Below, piece by piece: positions 44,647 through 54,036 of a stretch of 64,000 nucleotides of DNA. This DNA is from Actinopolymorpha rutila (GTDB taxonomy: Bacteria; Actinomycetota; Actinomycetes; Propionibacteriales; Actinopolymorphaceae). The notes under the pieces were generated by a model. The model ran no database searches, was not told where the DNA came from, and worked only from the letters and a program-made list of their open reading frames with translations. Where the stretch lies: assembly GCF_013407855.1 (NCBI RefSeq), contig NZ_JACBZH010000001.1:5580001-5644000 (forward strand), written 5' to 3'. A program made the translations under genes and the position numbers. Position 1 is the first letter of the stretch; each line of letters starts with the position of its first letter.

Positions 44647-45709
44647 CTATCGGTGCTTGCCGGGGTCTTCCCAGTAGTACGCCTCGGGGTCGTAGACCGC
44701 CGGGGTCGGGTGGATCCACGGGTTCGCGAAGCCACCCTGCCTGAGGTTCTCCTTCTTCGGCACGTTCTGGAGCTTGGCGTGGCTGAGGCCTCGGGGTCGT
44801 GCTTGACGTAGGCGTCACGCCAGTTCTTGTAGACCTGCTTGCCCTTGTCGTCGACATGGAACTCGATGGCCTTCGGGCTCATCGTCCCGGTGGTGATTTC
44901 TCCGGTGTTGAAGTAGATAGCCTTCTGGATCTCTTTCCTGTCCACGCCCAGTGACAGCGCCTGGCGGAACTTGGGTTCGCGGACGAGCTTGCGGAACTTC
45001 TCGTCCTTGTGGTCGTAGTTCAGGAAGAAGATCGAGCCGGTGCCCGAGCCGCCGTCCCAGAGCAGGACCTTGACCGTGTCCGCATAGGGAAGCTGGTCGC
45101 CGTTGGGCATGACAGCGTCGTAGTAGTACGGGTTGCGCTCGAGAGTTGTCAGGCGGCCCTCTTGCAGCGACTCCAGCTTCCAGCCGGTCATGGTCGGGCA
45201 CATCGGGTTGCGCGACCAGTAGACCTTCGTCTCGAACAGGCCGCCCGCCGAAGCCCAGTCCTTGGGCACGTCCTTGTTGTACTTGGGGTGGAACTGCTTG
45301 GCGTAGTGGCTGGGCGCCATCCACTTCGGCCCGTTCCTCACGGTGCCGTTGACCCACATGGCGATCCGGTCCGCGGTCAGTGGCGCGGGTGCGTCGAAGG
45401 TCAGCACCAGAGTGTTGTCGTCAGGGGTGGTGAACTTCGCGAGCGTGCCCCTACCGGAGCGGGCCACGGGCATCCGTGGACCACCCGCATCGGCGCCTCC
45501 TTGAGCTTGGCGGGGGCGCTGAGCGGCTTGGTCGCAGAGCCCTTGGGCGCCGCGGCCGCACCACCGGAGTCGTTGCCGGCGTCGCTGCCGGTGTCGCTCG
45601 ACGAGGTTCGGCTACCGGAACACGCCCCGAGCATCGCCGCGCCGGCGGAGGCCGCGGAGGCGTAGAGGAACGTACGACGGCTGAGCTTTGCCTTGTCCTG
45701 CGCGGGGAC
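44647..45709 (-). pseudogene. Family-5 ABC substrate-binding lipoprotein with three internal deletions
   Basis: Paralogue of the binding protein at the left edge. The Tat/lipoprotein leader survives (LSRRTFLYASAASAGAAMLGAC) followed by KGSATKPLSAPAKLKEAP, but the ATG is gone. A first deletion removes about 150 residues and shifts frame near 45475. The centre then reads TLVLTFDAPAPLT to ERNPYYYDAVMPNGDQLPYADTVK, where about 45 residues are lost in frame before LLWDGGSGTGSIFFLNYD. After YVKHDPEA a third, out-of-frame deletion joins directly to the true C-terminus NVPKKENLRQGGFANPWIHP and the stop at 44647. Not functional. Confidence 0.88.
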
Positions 45710-46113
45710 TGCTCCCTTCTCTTACCGGCCGGTGGCCGGCGTCGGAGACGTTGCGCGTCGGGTGGATGCGCGACGTACCCGGGGATGCAGAACACACGCA
45801 GGTCGGGGCCGGACCTTCACCCAATCGCAATACAGCGGCGTCAGAACCAGCGGGCAACGCGCGATGTAGCCGCTCTGACACGGTGCGTGGCCGAGGTCGG
45901 CTTAGCCGCTTGACCTGGCCGGCGTCCGGTTCGAGCGGAACTCTTGCCAAATGCTCCGGATGCGATGCACTATCTGGTTCGCGCACGACCCGAAGGATCA
46001 ACAGGTCCTCAGGGCCGGCTGCACGGGGGGTTCTTCGCGTTGAGAGACCCAGCGCTTCGGGTTCCTTCGTTTTCCGGCCGCATGTCGCCGCGCCAGTACG
46101 AAGGAGACCCCCC
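45710..46113. other. Intergenic region, no gene recognised
   Basis: About 400 bases between the binding-protein remnant and the HExxH protein. It should hold the promoter of the latter. I find no conserved frame, repeat or operator. Confidence 0.4.
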
Positions 46114-47295
46114 TTGAAGCAGTCACCACGCTTCCTCGCCGCCTTCGGCGCAAGCATCGTCCTCACGATCGGTTCAGCCACGGCTGCTGTCGCCGGCACG
46201 GGCGTTGGCACCGGCGCCGCCGTCGACACCGCCGCACCGGCAGCCGCTGTGGCGCCTGCCGCCACCCGCACCGCGCTGGCCCGTAGCGGCGAGGCCGCCG
46301 ACCGGTTCGGGATCGACCGGTCCCCAGCACGCGCGGCCGTCGAGCGGGCCATCGACCCCGGCGACTACCAGTGCGGACCGACCGACCTCGACGCCTACGT
46401 CAGCGCCCTGATCAACGGTATGTCCGACGAGGAGTACGCCTTCCTCGTCCGTCACCTCGAGATGCTCGACATCCCGACGTACGACGCACTGCTGTACGGC
46501 ACCACCGCCGACCCGCGCTACGCCCTCCGCGCCGACTACGGGACCGAGCTGACCCACACGTTCCGGGACGTCAAGCGGTTCTGGGACATCCAGTCCGGCG
46601 ACATCCAGCTGATGTCGATGCACGGCAGCATCATGGGTGACGCCGCGGCTGTCTCCCGCGTCCTTCAGCTGCCGATCCCCGGGTTCGGCTTCTCCCCCGC
46701 TGTCGCGGACGCGCGCGCCAAGGACATCGCCGCCGCGGTCAACAGCGGCATGTTCGACAACGGCAACAACCCGCTGTTCACGCTGAACGCGTTCGCGTTC
46801 ACCGCCGAGGGCGACCCCGACCCGCTGGTCAAGGGTGTTCCCGACAAGCTGATCTTCGGTGACGGCATCGTCGACGCTCTCAACGCGATGGGCATCGGCG
46901 ACGTCGGACCGCGCGCGGTGATGGGTCACGAGTTCGGCCACCACGTGCAGTTCGAGGACAACCTGATGGACTCCCCGCTGACCGGGCCCGAAGCGACCCG
47001 GCGTACCGAACTGATGGCCGACGCGTTCGGCACCTACTTCGCCACCCACGCCCGCGGGCTCTCCCTCAACACCAAGCGGGTACTGCAGGCCGAGAAGACC
47101 TTCTTCGAGGTCGGTGACTGCGCCTTCGACAACGACGGCCACCACGGCACACCGAACCAGCGGCTGCGCTCCGCCACCTGGGCCGCCGGCATCGCCGACT
47201 CGGCACGCCCGCAGGGCAAGATCCTGCCGTCGCTGACCTTCGCGGACATGTTCGAGGACGAGCTACCGACCCTGGTCGCCCCGGACGCCTCCTGA
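46114..47295 (+). CDS. Secreted zinc metallopeptidase-like (HExxH) protein
   Basis: 393 residues from TTG 46114, which follows AAGGAGA by six bases; no ATG or GTG fits. A Sec signal covers about residues 1-28 (FLAAFGASIVLTIGSATAAVAG). The zinc motif is VMGHEFGHHVQFEDN, with a downstream TELMADAFGTYFATHARG Glu-Asp helix as the third-ligand region, the layout of neutral zinc peptidases that fold like minigluzincins. Cys residues near the two ends could form a disulfide. Probably an extracellular protease; substrate unknown. Confidence 0.8.
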   Translation: MKQSPRFLAAFGASIVLTIGSATAAVAGTGVGTGAAVDTAAPAAAVAPAATRTALARSGEAADRFGIDRSPARAAVERAIDPGDYQCGPTDLDAYVSALINGMSDEEYAFLVRHLEMLDIPTYDALLYGTTADPRYALRADYGTELTHTFRDVKRFWDIQSGDIQLMSMHGSIMGDAAAVSRVLQLPIPGFGFSPAVADARAKDIAAAVNSGMFDNGNNPLFTLNAFAFTAEGDPDPLVKGVPDKLIFGDGIVDALNAMGIGDVGPRAVMGHEFGHHVQFEDNLMDSPLTGPEATRRTELMADAFGTYFATHARGLSLNTKRVLQAEKTFFEVGDCAFDNDGHHGTPNQRLRSATWAAGIADSARPQGKILPSLTFADMFEDELPTLVAPDAS

Positions 47296-47314
47296 CCAGT
47301 ACGACAACACGCAT

Positions 47315-47346
47315 CGGCCCGGCCACCCTTCTTGGTGGCCGGGCCG
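47315..47346 (+). terminator. Strong intrinsic-type hairpin after the HExxH gene
   Basis: CGGCCCGGCCACC at 47315-47327 pairs perfectly with GGTGGCCGGGCCG at 47334-47346 around a CTTCTT loop, 20 bases after the stop. No U-tract. Confidence 0.8.
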
Positions 47347-47579
47347 ACGTGATTCCGGATCCAGCTGAGCGGACGGATTTACGGCTCGGCTCCGCCCTCC
47401 CGCGGCGTGGTCAGAGGTATGTGGTGCTGCAAGAGTGATGCCTCATACCCGCCTGGACCGCCACAGAGGCGAGAAGCTCACGGCATGATCCGGAACAACC
47501 CCGGTGCGCCGCGGTCAGTGGGGCCAGGTCGTACTGGCGCCGGGACGAAGTGACCGGAACCAGCGCGTAGGTGCGAGTT

Positions 47580-47930
47580 CTATGTGCTCGTCACCAGCCG
47601 AAGGCGACCTTGGGATGAGTTCCTGGTTCGGATGCCGATCGGCAGGATGACGTGCCGTGGGTCGCCGAGGGACTCGCGGCCGGTGATGCGCGTATGGAGC
47701 AGGTCTGCTGCCTGGCGGCCCATCTCGGCCGAGGCAGGATCGCCGCGACGGCGGTCAGGTGGAGGATGCCGAACGGGCCGGCGTCATCCATACCGGCCAG
47801 GTCGATGTCGCCCGGGACCTCCGCGCCGAGCGCCACCAGGTCCTCGGCGGCGGCAGCGAGGGGCGGTCGGGTGCAACCCCAAGCCAGCAGGTGCAGCATT
47901 CCGCGGGGACGACGATCTGCATCTGAGCCT
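47580..47930 (-). pseudogene. LacI-family regulator remnant (effector-domain C-terminus)
   Basis: Two frames together give the end of a LacI repressor: AAAEDLVALGAEVPGDIDLAGMDDAGPFGILHLTAV in one frame, then ASAEMGRQAADLLHTRITGRE and RHVILPIGIRTRNSS in another, ending at TAG 47580-47582. The frame changes near 47730. No HTH is found upstream in either frame (up to 48380), so the DNA-binding part has been lost. Confidence 0.65.
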
Positions 47931-48380
47931 GGACACGTGCGATGGCTCGTCAGGTCGAAGAAGTGCTCGCTCGGAGTGTGCCTGCGCAGGTTCTCGGTGA
48001 ACCGAGTAACGCCATCTGTCGTATTGCTCGAAGGCTGCTTGCTCCCTGCATGCGATCCGTGCGCGTCAATGGCGACGGAGATCACCAGGGCCCCGCGGTG
48101 GAAGAGGAGCAGAGCGAAGGTCGGCGGCCGGCGACTCGTGTCTGTACTCACCTGGTGTCTCAAACTGTCCGTTGAGCGGCGGGACATCGACATCGGCACG
48201 CTTCTCGGCTGCTGGACCGTATCGCCGATTGCCGCCGAGCAGACCGGGATCGATCCCGCTCTGGTCGAAGGCTTTCCCGTCGGTATGCAAGGACTACATT
48301 TGATGCACGGTTGAGCTTCCAGCCGCGGACGCGCTTCTTGCGCCACCACGGAGGCTGGCTGTCATGCCCGGGAGGATCTG
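47931..48380. other. Intergenic region upstream of the tailspike gene
   Basis: About 450 bases with no convincing gene. Long open frames on both strands have no conserved motif. Promoter of the following gene expected here. Confidence 0.35.
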
Positions 48381-50447
48381 ATGGCGCTGCCCCCCAACGC
48401 GTACACGACCGTGATCCGTGGCCGGATCCTTGACATGGTTGGGAACCCGCTTGAAGTTGATGTGCAGTTCACGGCGGACCCGGTGCGGATCCGTGTCCCT
48501 GCAGATCAGGTATTCCTGTACCACGTGACGGTCTCGACGAGGGCGGACAAGTTCACGGGCCAGTGGGAACTGGAAGTCCTGTCCACCGACAACCCTGAGC
48601 TTGACCCGACCGGCTGGGCCTACACCGTCCACGTCATCGGCGACGGCGTGGACGACACGATCGCGTCGGTGTCGGCACCGATGGGCGCCCCCGTGGACCC
48701 GGCCACAGGAAAGCCGACGATAGACCTGGTGGATCTGACCTCCGGCTCGGTGGCCGGCGACCGGGTGGGCCGCGACTGGACGCTCGACTCCACCCAGATC
48801 GCCGGCAAACCCGCCACGTTCCCGCCGCAGACGCACAGCCACGCGACCGGGGAGGTGACGGGGCTGGCGGCAGTCGCCACCACGGGGTCGTACGACGACC
48901 TGTTGGACGCGCCGCCATCGGACACGGGTGGCAGTGTGCAGGTCGACTCGTTGGTGTGGAACGTGAAGGACCACGGCGTGGTCGGCGATGGTACGGCCGA
49001 TGACACAGCCGCGTTGCAGGCGATGTTCACCGCGGCGCCGGCGAACACGTGGATCCTGTTCCCGCACGGCACCACGTGCAAGATCAGCGGCACGTTGACG
49101 CTGTCCAAGCCGTTCCACATCGAGGGCGGCGAGATCGTCCAGGTCGCGACGAACGCGTACGGCTTCTCCCTGACCTCGGGAGCGTCTGGCACCGTCATCC
49201 GCGAGGTGCGGTTCACCGGCCCCGGCGCCACCAATTACGGCGGAAACCGGCGGGCGATCCACCTGCAGGGCAACTCGGCCACGTCCCGGGTTGGTGACGT
49301 GCTGGTGGAGGGGTGCACCATCTCCGGCTGGTCGTTCGGGGTGTCGTGCAGGCTCGGCGAGCGGATCACCGTGCGGGGCTGCAAGATCCTCACCATGGGC
49401 TATGCGGGGGTGCACTTCTTCTCGGTGAACCGGTGCAAGGTCACTGACAACTACATCGACGACGTCCGCCTGACCGGCAGCAACGTCGACTGCTACGGCA
49501 TCACGATCAACCGGATCGAGAACGTCACAATCGCCGCCGAGCCGCTGTCCGAAGGGGGGTTGGTCTCCCGCAACCAGGTCCTCAACGTCGCCTGGGAAGG
49601 GATCGACTCCCATGGCGGGATCAACCTGGTCATCGCCGACAACTACGTGTACGGCTGCCTGAACGGCATCGCCCTGGTGGCCGGCGGGAACGAAAACAAC
49701 GTCGAGACGTACGCCTGCAAGGCGATGGTGGTCCGGGGCAACGTCGTCGTGTCCGGCGTCACCAACGGCACCAAGGAGGTCGGGATCAAGGTCGTGGGGG
49801 CTGGGACGGCCGTCGGGGCGCTGGTCGACGGGGCGACCGGGATCATCTCCGGGAACTACGTCCACGGCCACGGGAAGATCGGTTCCACGAACGCCGCCGG
49901 GATCATGGTGTACTACACGTCCGGCATGGTGATCACCGACAACATCGTGGTGGAGCCGTCCAGCTTCGGGATCAACGCCTACCACACCAACAGAGGCGTC
50001 GTGATCGCGAACAATCTCGTGATCGACCCGTGGGACGCCTCCGTCAACTCCACCCTGCCCACCGGTGTGTTCCTGCGCGACCGGGCGAACATCAACGCCC
50101 TTGTGCACGGCAACGTCGTGCAACTGGGGTCGAAGGTCGCCCCGTCGAAACTGTTCCGCGGCGTGTCCATCAACAACACGGCCACGGGGATCCTCGGCAT
50201 CAACTACGCGCCGGAGGCGACGAACAAGGATGTCCTCGCCGCCCCAGGGATGATCCACCAGAACAACTCCTTCACCTTCAAGTTCCACGATTCCGCTGGC
50301 TCCAGCAGGACCCTCGGGTTCTTCGGAAATACCCCGGTGTCCCAGCAGGTGATCGGCGCGTCGCCAACTGCGGACGTGACCGCGTTGAAGAGGGCGGTGG
50401 ATGCAATACAGACAGCGCTGGTGAAATCCGGGCTGGCGAGACGGTAG
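48381..50447 (+). CDS. Phage-type tailspike with right-handed beta-helix
   Basis: 688 residues. Residues 1-130 resemble the N-terminal adaptor of actinophage minor tail proteins (VRIRVPADQVFLYHVTVSTRADKFTGQWELEV). A linker PPQTHSHATGEVTGLAAVATTGSYDDLLDAPP is the classic phage tail-fibre 'HTH-x-ATGEVTGL / SYDDL' motif. From about 190 (VKDHGVVGDGTADDTAALQAMFTAA) a pectate-lyase-like beta-helix with repeated NYV/NVV coils runs to about 620, and the tail DVTALKRAVDAIQTALVKSGL is a phage-type coiled end. ATG 48381 follows GGGAGGATCTG. No other structural phage gene is adjacent. Confidence 0.85.
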   Translation: MALPPNAYTTVIRGRILDMVGNPLEVDVQFTADPVRIRVPADQVFLYHVTVSTRADKFTGQWELEVLSTDNPELDPTGWAYTVHVIGDGVDDTIASVSAPMGAPVDPATGKPTIDLVDLTSGSVAGDRVGRDWTLDSTQIAGKPATFPPQTHSHATGEVTGLAAVATTGSYDDLLDAPPSDTGGSVQVDSLVWNVKDHGVVGDGTADDTAALQAMFTAAPANTWILFPHGTTCKISGTLTLSKPFHIEGGEIVQVATNAYGFSLTSGASGTVIREVRFTGPGATNYGGNRRAIHLQGNSATSRVGDVLVEGCTISGWSFGVSCRLGERITVRGCKILTMGYAGVHFFSVNRCKVTDNYIDDVRLTGSNVDCYGITINRIENVTIAAEPLSEGGLVSRNQVLNVAWEGIDSHGGINLVIADNYVYGCLNGIALVAGGNENNVETYACKAMVVRGNVVVSGVTNGTKEVGIKVVGAGTAVGALVDGATGIISGNYVHGHGKIGSTNAAGIMVYYTSGMVITDNIVVEPSSFGINAYHTNRGVVIANNLVIDPWDASVNSTLPTGVFLRDRANINALVHGNVVQLGSKVAPSKLFRGVSINNTATGILGINYAPEATNKDVLAAPGMIHQNNSFTFKFHDSAGSSRTLGFFGNTPVSQQVIGASPTADVTALKRAVDAIQTALVKSGLARR

Positions 50448-51066
50448 GGGTGCGGTGGACTCTGGTGTAGCGTCCGCGAGGTGGCCCGCAGGGTTGAGCT
50501 CACCGACGCCCGAGCGTGGCCGGACCTCCTCGAGGATTTCGACGGCACCTACACCGGCACGCAAGGCCGCCCAACGGTCTCTCTGACGCAACGTGGCAGT
50601 CGCCGTCTGTGCTGACGGACTCAGACGTTGGTGGATCACGGTGATCAGAACTCTGCACGTGGCCGAGGCCTGGTGCAGTTCCTCGTGGCATAAAACTCTG
50701 GATGGCTAAAAGGTATGAGCAAAGTCGTGCCATTCACTGAAATCAGGCTCGGTGCCATCAGGCGGGATGCACGCCGCGATCACGGCCCCACCAACCTTCC
50801 AGACTGGAATCCCGTCGCCCTCTTCTGATCGTAAGCAATATCGGCCTTTTGACTGCCGCGCCACGGAGCTTTGTGCCGGCGGCGGTCACCTTTGCCGCAA
50901 ACCTCAACCTGTGGCGGCCGAACGCGGCCGAAGTGCAGCAGCATGTGAGATGTTCGGCAGTCCGTCGATTACTCTCGACAAAATCGATAGCCTTCGTCCA
51001 TCGGTTACCCAGCCAGTCTCGGTTCATGTTCCGCTCAGCTTTTGCCGACGAAACTTGGAGTTCCGT
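50448..51066. other. Intergenic region with a possible 44-codon frame
   Basis: A GTG at 50481 opens a short frame to 50615 (ARRVELTDARAWPDLLEDFDGTYTG...). Its start looks protein-like, but the tail is basic and unconserved; it may be the stump of another phage gene. The rest (50616-51066) holds the GH16 promoter and nothing else I recognise. Confidence 0.3.
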
Positions 51067-51960
51067 ATGACTGATGGATCCATGCGGCGCCGCTCGCTTC
51101 TTCGCACGGCAGGAATCTGCATTGGCGCGGCAGTAGCCAGTTCTGTCACTGACACCGGATCGGCGCGGGCGGAGACCGTGCGCAGCGTATTCCACCGTCC
51201 GACACTGGTCGATCCGGCGACACCGCGTAATGCGCGCCCGTCGATCGGGGGAACAGGGCGCTCGCTGGTGTTCAGCGACGAGTTCACCGGAAGGTCACTT
51301 GACACGTCGAAGTGGAATGCGGTCGAGCAACATCGCAGCCCGGGCAATCACGGTGTCGACTACTGGTACAAGTCGGCCAACGTCCATGTCGGCGGTGGAG
51401 CTCTGGAGTTGGGCATCAGCCAGCTTGGGACCGATGCGTACGGTGGTTCCCGAGTGGACAGCCAGGGCAAGTTCGACTTCACCTTCGGCACGATCGAGTA
51501 CGCCATCCATGTCCCACCCACGATCGGTCACCTCGCGGCAGCTTGGCTCCAAGCTGCCAACGGACTCACCCCCGGCGGCGTCGTCGATGGCACTGCTCGC
51601 GACGGGGAGGAGATCGACATAGTCGAAACCTTCAGCACCGACGACAAGTTCGGGGTCACCGTGCACTGGGACGGCTACGGCGCCGACCATCGGCAGTCCA
51701 ACACGGTCGTGACCGCGCCTGGACTCCACGACGGCACGTGGTACCACACCTTCACGCTCGACTGGACGCCCACCACCATGACCTTCGGCTACGACGGTGA
51801 CGTGGTACGGACAATCACCGATCCAGCACTGATCAGCCAGGTGAAGGAGTTCCCGATCGCATCCAACGAGATCATCTCCTACGCCCAAGGCGACATCCAC
51901 GACGCGCCATTGGACTGGCACTCCACGATGTACGTCGACTACATCCGCATCTGGCAGTGA
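51067..51960 (+). CDS. Secreted glycoside hydrolase family 16
   Basis: 297-residue beta-jelly-roll glucanase or related enzyme. Tat leader MRRRSLLRTAGICIGAAVASS. The catalytic ExDxxE motif is DGEEIDIVETF, preceded by the typical GTIEYAIHVPP strand and followed by VTVHWDGYGAD and HTFTLDWTPTTMTFGYDG. FSDEFTGRSLDTSKWN is the usual domain start. ATG 51067 follows TTGGAG. Acts outside the cell on beta-1,3- or mixed-linked glucans, agarose or carrageenan-like polymers; the exact substrate cannot be read. Confidence 0.92.
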   Translation: MTDGSMRRRSLLRTAGICIGAAVASSVTDTGSARAETVRSVFHRPTLVDPATPRNARPSIGGTGRSLVFSDEFTGRSLDTSKWNAVEQHRSPGNHGVDYWYKSANVHVGGGALELGISQLGTDAYGGSRVDSQGKFDFTFGTIEYAIHVPPTIGHLAAAWLQAANGLTPGGVVDGTARDGEEIDIVETFSTDDKFGVTVHWDGYGADHRQSNTVVTAPGLHDGTWYHTFTLDWTPTTMTFGYDGDVVRTITDPALISQVKEFPIASNEIISYAQGDIHDAPLDWHSTMYVDYIRIWQ

Positions 51961-51974
51961 CGCTTCAACCAAGA

Positions 51975-52043
51975 GGGCCCGCTCGCCAGGGCCCCAGCGG
52001 GCCCCAGCAGTGAGTCGGCCCCACCACCTACGGTGGCGGGGCC
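51975..52043. terminator. Two consecutive hairpins between convergent glycosidase genes
   Basis: GGGCCCGCT (51975-51983) pairs with AGCGGGCCC (51996-52004). Then GGCCCC-A-CCACC (52017-52028) pairs with GGTGG-C-GGGGCC (52032-52043) with one mismatch. Placed between the GH16 gene (plus) and the GH51-like gene (minus), probably terminating both. Confidence 0.8.
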
Positions 52044-52065
52044 AGCCCGTCGGGGTGTCGCGCGG

Positions 52066-54036
52066 TTACCGTGCTGGGTGAAGCTCGATGATCGTCGTGG
52101 AGTGGGCCGGGAATGTGTAGCGGAACGCGGTGCTGCCCAAGCTCATCCGGCCGCGTTGGATCTGAACGGCATCGGGGTCGCCAACGGAGTTGTAGCTGGT
52201 GAACTCCTGCCCGGCCACCGTGCTGACAGCTGCCAGGTCGCCGTGTGCGTAGCCGGCTGGCACGACCTCGGCGGTCACGGCCCGGCCGGCGTCCCGATTG
52301 ACGACCGCGACACGGAGTACGCCGTCATCGCCGACCGCGGCCGTGGTGGCCAGCGCGCCGTAGGTACCGAACCGGGCATCCTCCGTGGCCTCCGGGGTGA
52401 CCTGCGGATTGTTCCTCACAGTGGTCGCGACAGTCGTACCGCCGCCGTCGACCAGAGGCTTGAACTGTTCACGCATGACCGCGTCCGCCGTGTAGACGAG
52501 GTCGGGCAGCCCACCGAGGACGGACCGCAGCGTGGTCGGGGTGTCGCCGATCAGCGTGTTGCCCATCGCCCAGGGCAGGTTGAGCTGGGAGAAGGCGGTC
52601 CATTGGGAGGCCATGTACAGCGCGTGCGACATCGCGGTGTCCCAGTGCGGGTAGGCGGAGATGTCGTTCATCGCGCCGAACCACAGCGCGCCGTACTCCG
52701 AGGTCGCGACGTACTGCCGACCGGATCCGTTGGTCCGGACGTCGGAGATGAGGTTCGCGACCAGGTCCGTGGCCTGCTTCTCGCCCAGGAAGTACTCGTC
52801 GTGCCCCTCCTGTGCGGTCTTCCAGTCGCCGTCACCGAAGACGTTTCTGAAGTTGGTGTACGGGTGGACGACCAGGCAGTCGTAGTTGTCCGCGAGTCCT
52901 GACTGCCTCATCACCTGGGCGAACGAGGCCACGCCGAGCCCGGATTCCTTGTTGATCGGCGCCCAGGTCGCGCAGACGTCGATGGACGGGTCGGCCTTCT
53001 TCATCTCGGCGTAGAAGTCGACGAACCCCGGCTTGCGTTCGGGCGTGTAGTCGGCCGTGACGACGGCCTGCTTTGCTGGGACCGCTCCGTGGATGCCGTC
53101 GCCGAAGTGGACCGTTCCGGTCTTCGGATCGAACTCGTACACCCTGTCGGAGGGGCCGGCCGAGCCGAGGTCCGCCACCGCGGTCCACGCCGTGCCGCCC
53201 ACGTAGATCGTCTGGCTGTCCGGCACCACCGGCGGGTAGTAGACCTTCAACTGCTGGTTGGCCCTGCCGTCGCTCTTCGACGCCGCGGGCCGGCGGTCGC
53301 AGCCACGCTGCAGGTTCTGGCCGACCTGCGGTTCGGTGCCGCCGAAGGCGTACTCCCGCAGGTTGGTCGTCGGGTCGGTGCTCCGCCAGTACGTCTGTGC
53401 GGAGCGATCGGGCTCGTTCCCGATCTCCCAACTCCTGACCCCGTACGGCGCCGGGTGGCCATTCTCCGCCCGTATCTGCGCCCAGGCCGTGCCACCACGC
53501 GGATTCGTGCCGAGCGGAGCGTTCATGTACTCGACCCAGTCCGCGGCGTCCGAGGGTGTCTCGTTGATCATCGGCGTCATGATGTCGGGCCGGGCACCCG
53601 TCGCCTCGACGAACTTCATGTACTCGTCCGGTCCGAAGCTGCCGTCGACCGGACCTGGACCGCCATTGGGCTGCCCGGGGGTCTGGCACGCGCGCTGGTT
53701 CGCCGGCCCGATCGCGCTCTTCCAGTCGTAGAGTGCCGCTGGAGTTCCACCCGGGAAACGGACCATGCCGATGTTGGCCCGGCGCGTCTTGTCGACCACT
53801 GCGGGATCAGGGGCGTTCGCCGCCGGATCCCACAGGCCGTGTGAGTTGTTCCAGAACTGGTCGTTGTTCGCACCGGCGAGGAACGGCGACGCCGAACCGA
53901 TGCGCTGATTGGTCTTCACCTGCAGCACGACCGGGACGTCGTCGGCGAAGCTCGGAGCCGGTGTCAAGGCCAGTGCGCAACTGGCCGCCGACAACAGGAT
54001 CAGGGCATTGCGCCATTGCGGTCGCCGATACCTCAT
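52066..54036 (-). CDS. Secreted GH51-like glycosidase (alpha-L-arabinofuranosidase type)
   Basis: 656 residues with a Sec signal (ALILLSAASCALALTPAPSFA). A clan GH-A barrel: acid/base Glu in SWEIGNEPD (E208) after MVRFPGGTPAALYDW, and a likely nucleophile Glu in VATSEYGALWFG. The insertion at about 260-330 (YYPPVVPDSQTIYVGGTAWTAV to FDPKTGTVHFGDGIHG) looks like a small beta domain. The C-terminal beta-sandwich ends FPAHSTTIIELHPAR. ATG 54036 follows GAGGAG. Cleaves arabinan or related side chains outside the cell. Confidence 0.85.
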   Translation of the reverse strand: MRYRRPQWRNALILLSAASCALALTPAPSFADDVPVVLQVKTNQRIGSASPFLAGANNDQFWNNSHGLWDPAANAPDPAVVDKTRRANIGMVRFPGGTPAALYDWKSAIGPANQRACQTPGQPNGGPGPVDGSFGPDEYMKFVEATGARPDIMTPMINETPSDAADWVEYMNAPLGTNPRGGTAWAQIRAENGHPAPYGVRSWEIGNEPDRSAQTYWRSTDPTTNLREYAFGGTEPQVGQNLQRGCDRRPAASKSDGRANQQLKVYYPPVVPDSQTIYVGGTAWTAVADLGSAGPSDRVYEFDPKTGTVHFGDGIHGAVPAKQAVVTADYTPERKPGFVDFYAEMKKADPSIDVCATWAPINKESGLGVASFAQVMRQSGLADNYDCLVVHPYTNFRNVFGDGDWKTAQEGHDEYFLGEKQATDLVANLISDVRTNGSGRQYVATSEYGALWFGAMNDISAYPHWDTAMSHALYMASQWTAFSQLNLPWAMGNTLIGDTPTTLRSVLGGLPDLVYTADAVMREQFKPLVDGGGTTVATTVRNNPQVTPEATEDARFGTYGALATTAAVGDDGVLRVAVVNRDAGRAVTAEVVPAGYAHGDLAAVSTVAGQEFTSYNSVGDPDAVQIQRGRMSLGSTAFRYTFPAHSTTIIELHPAR

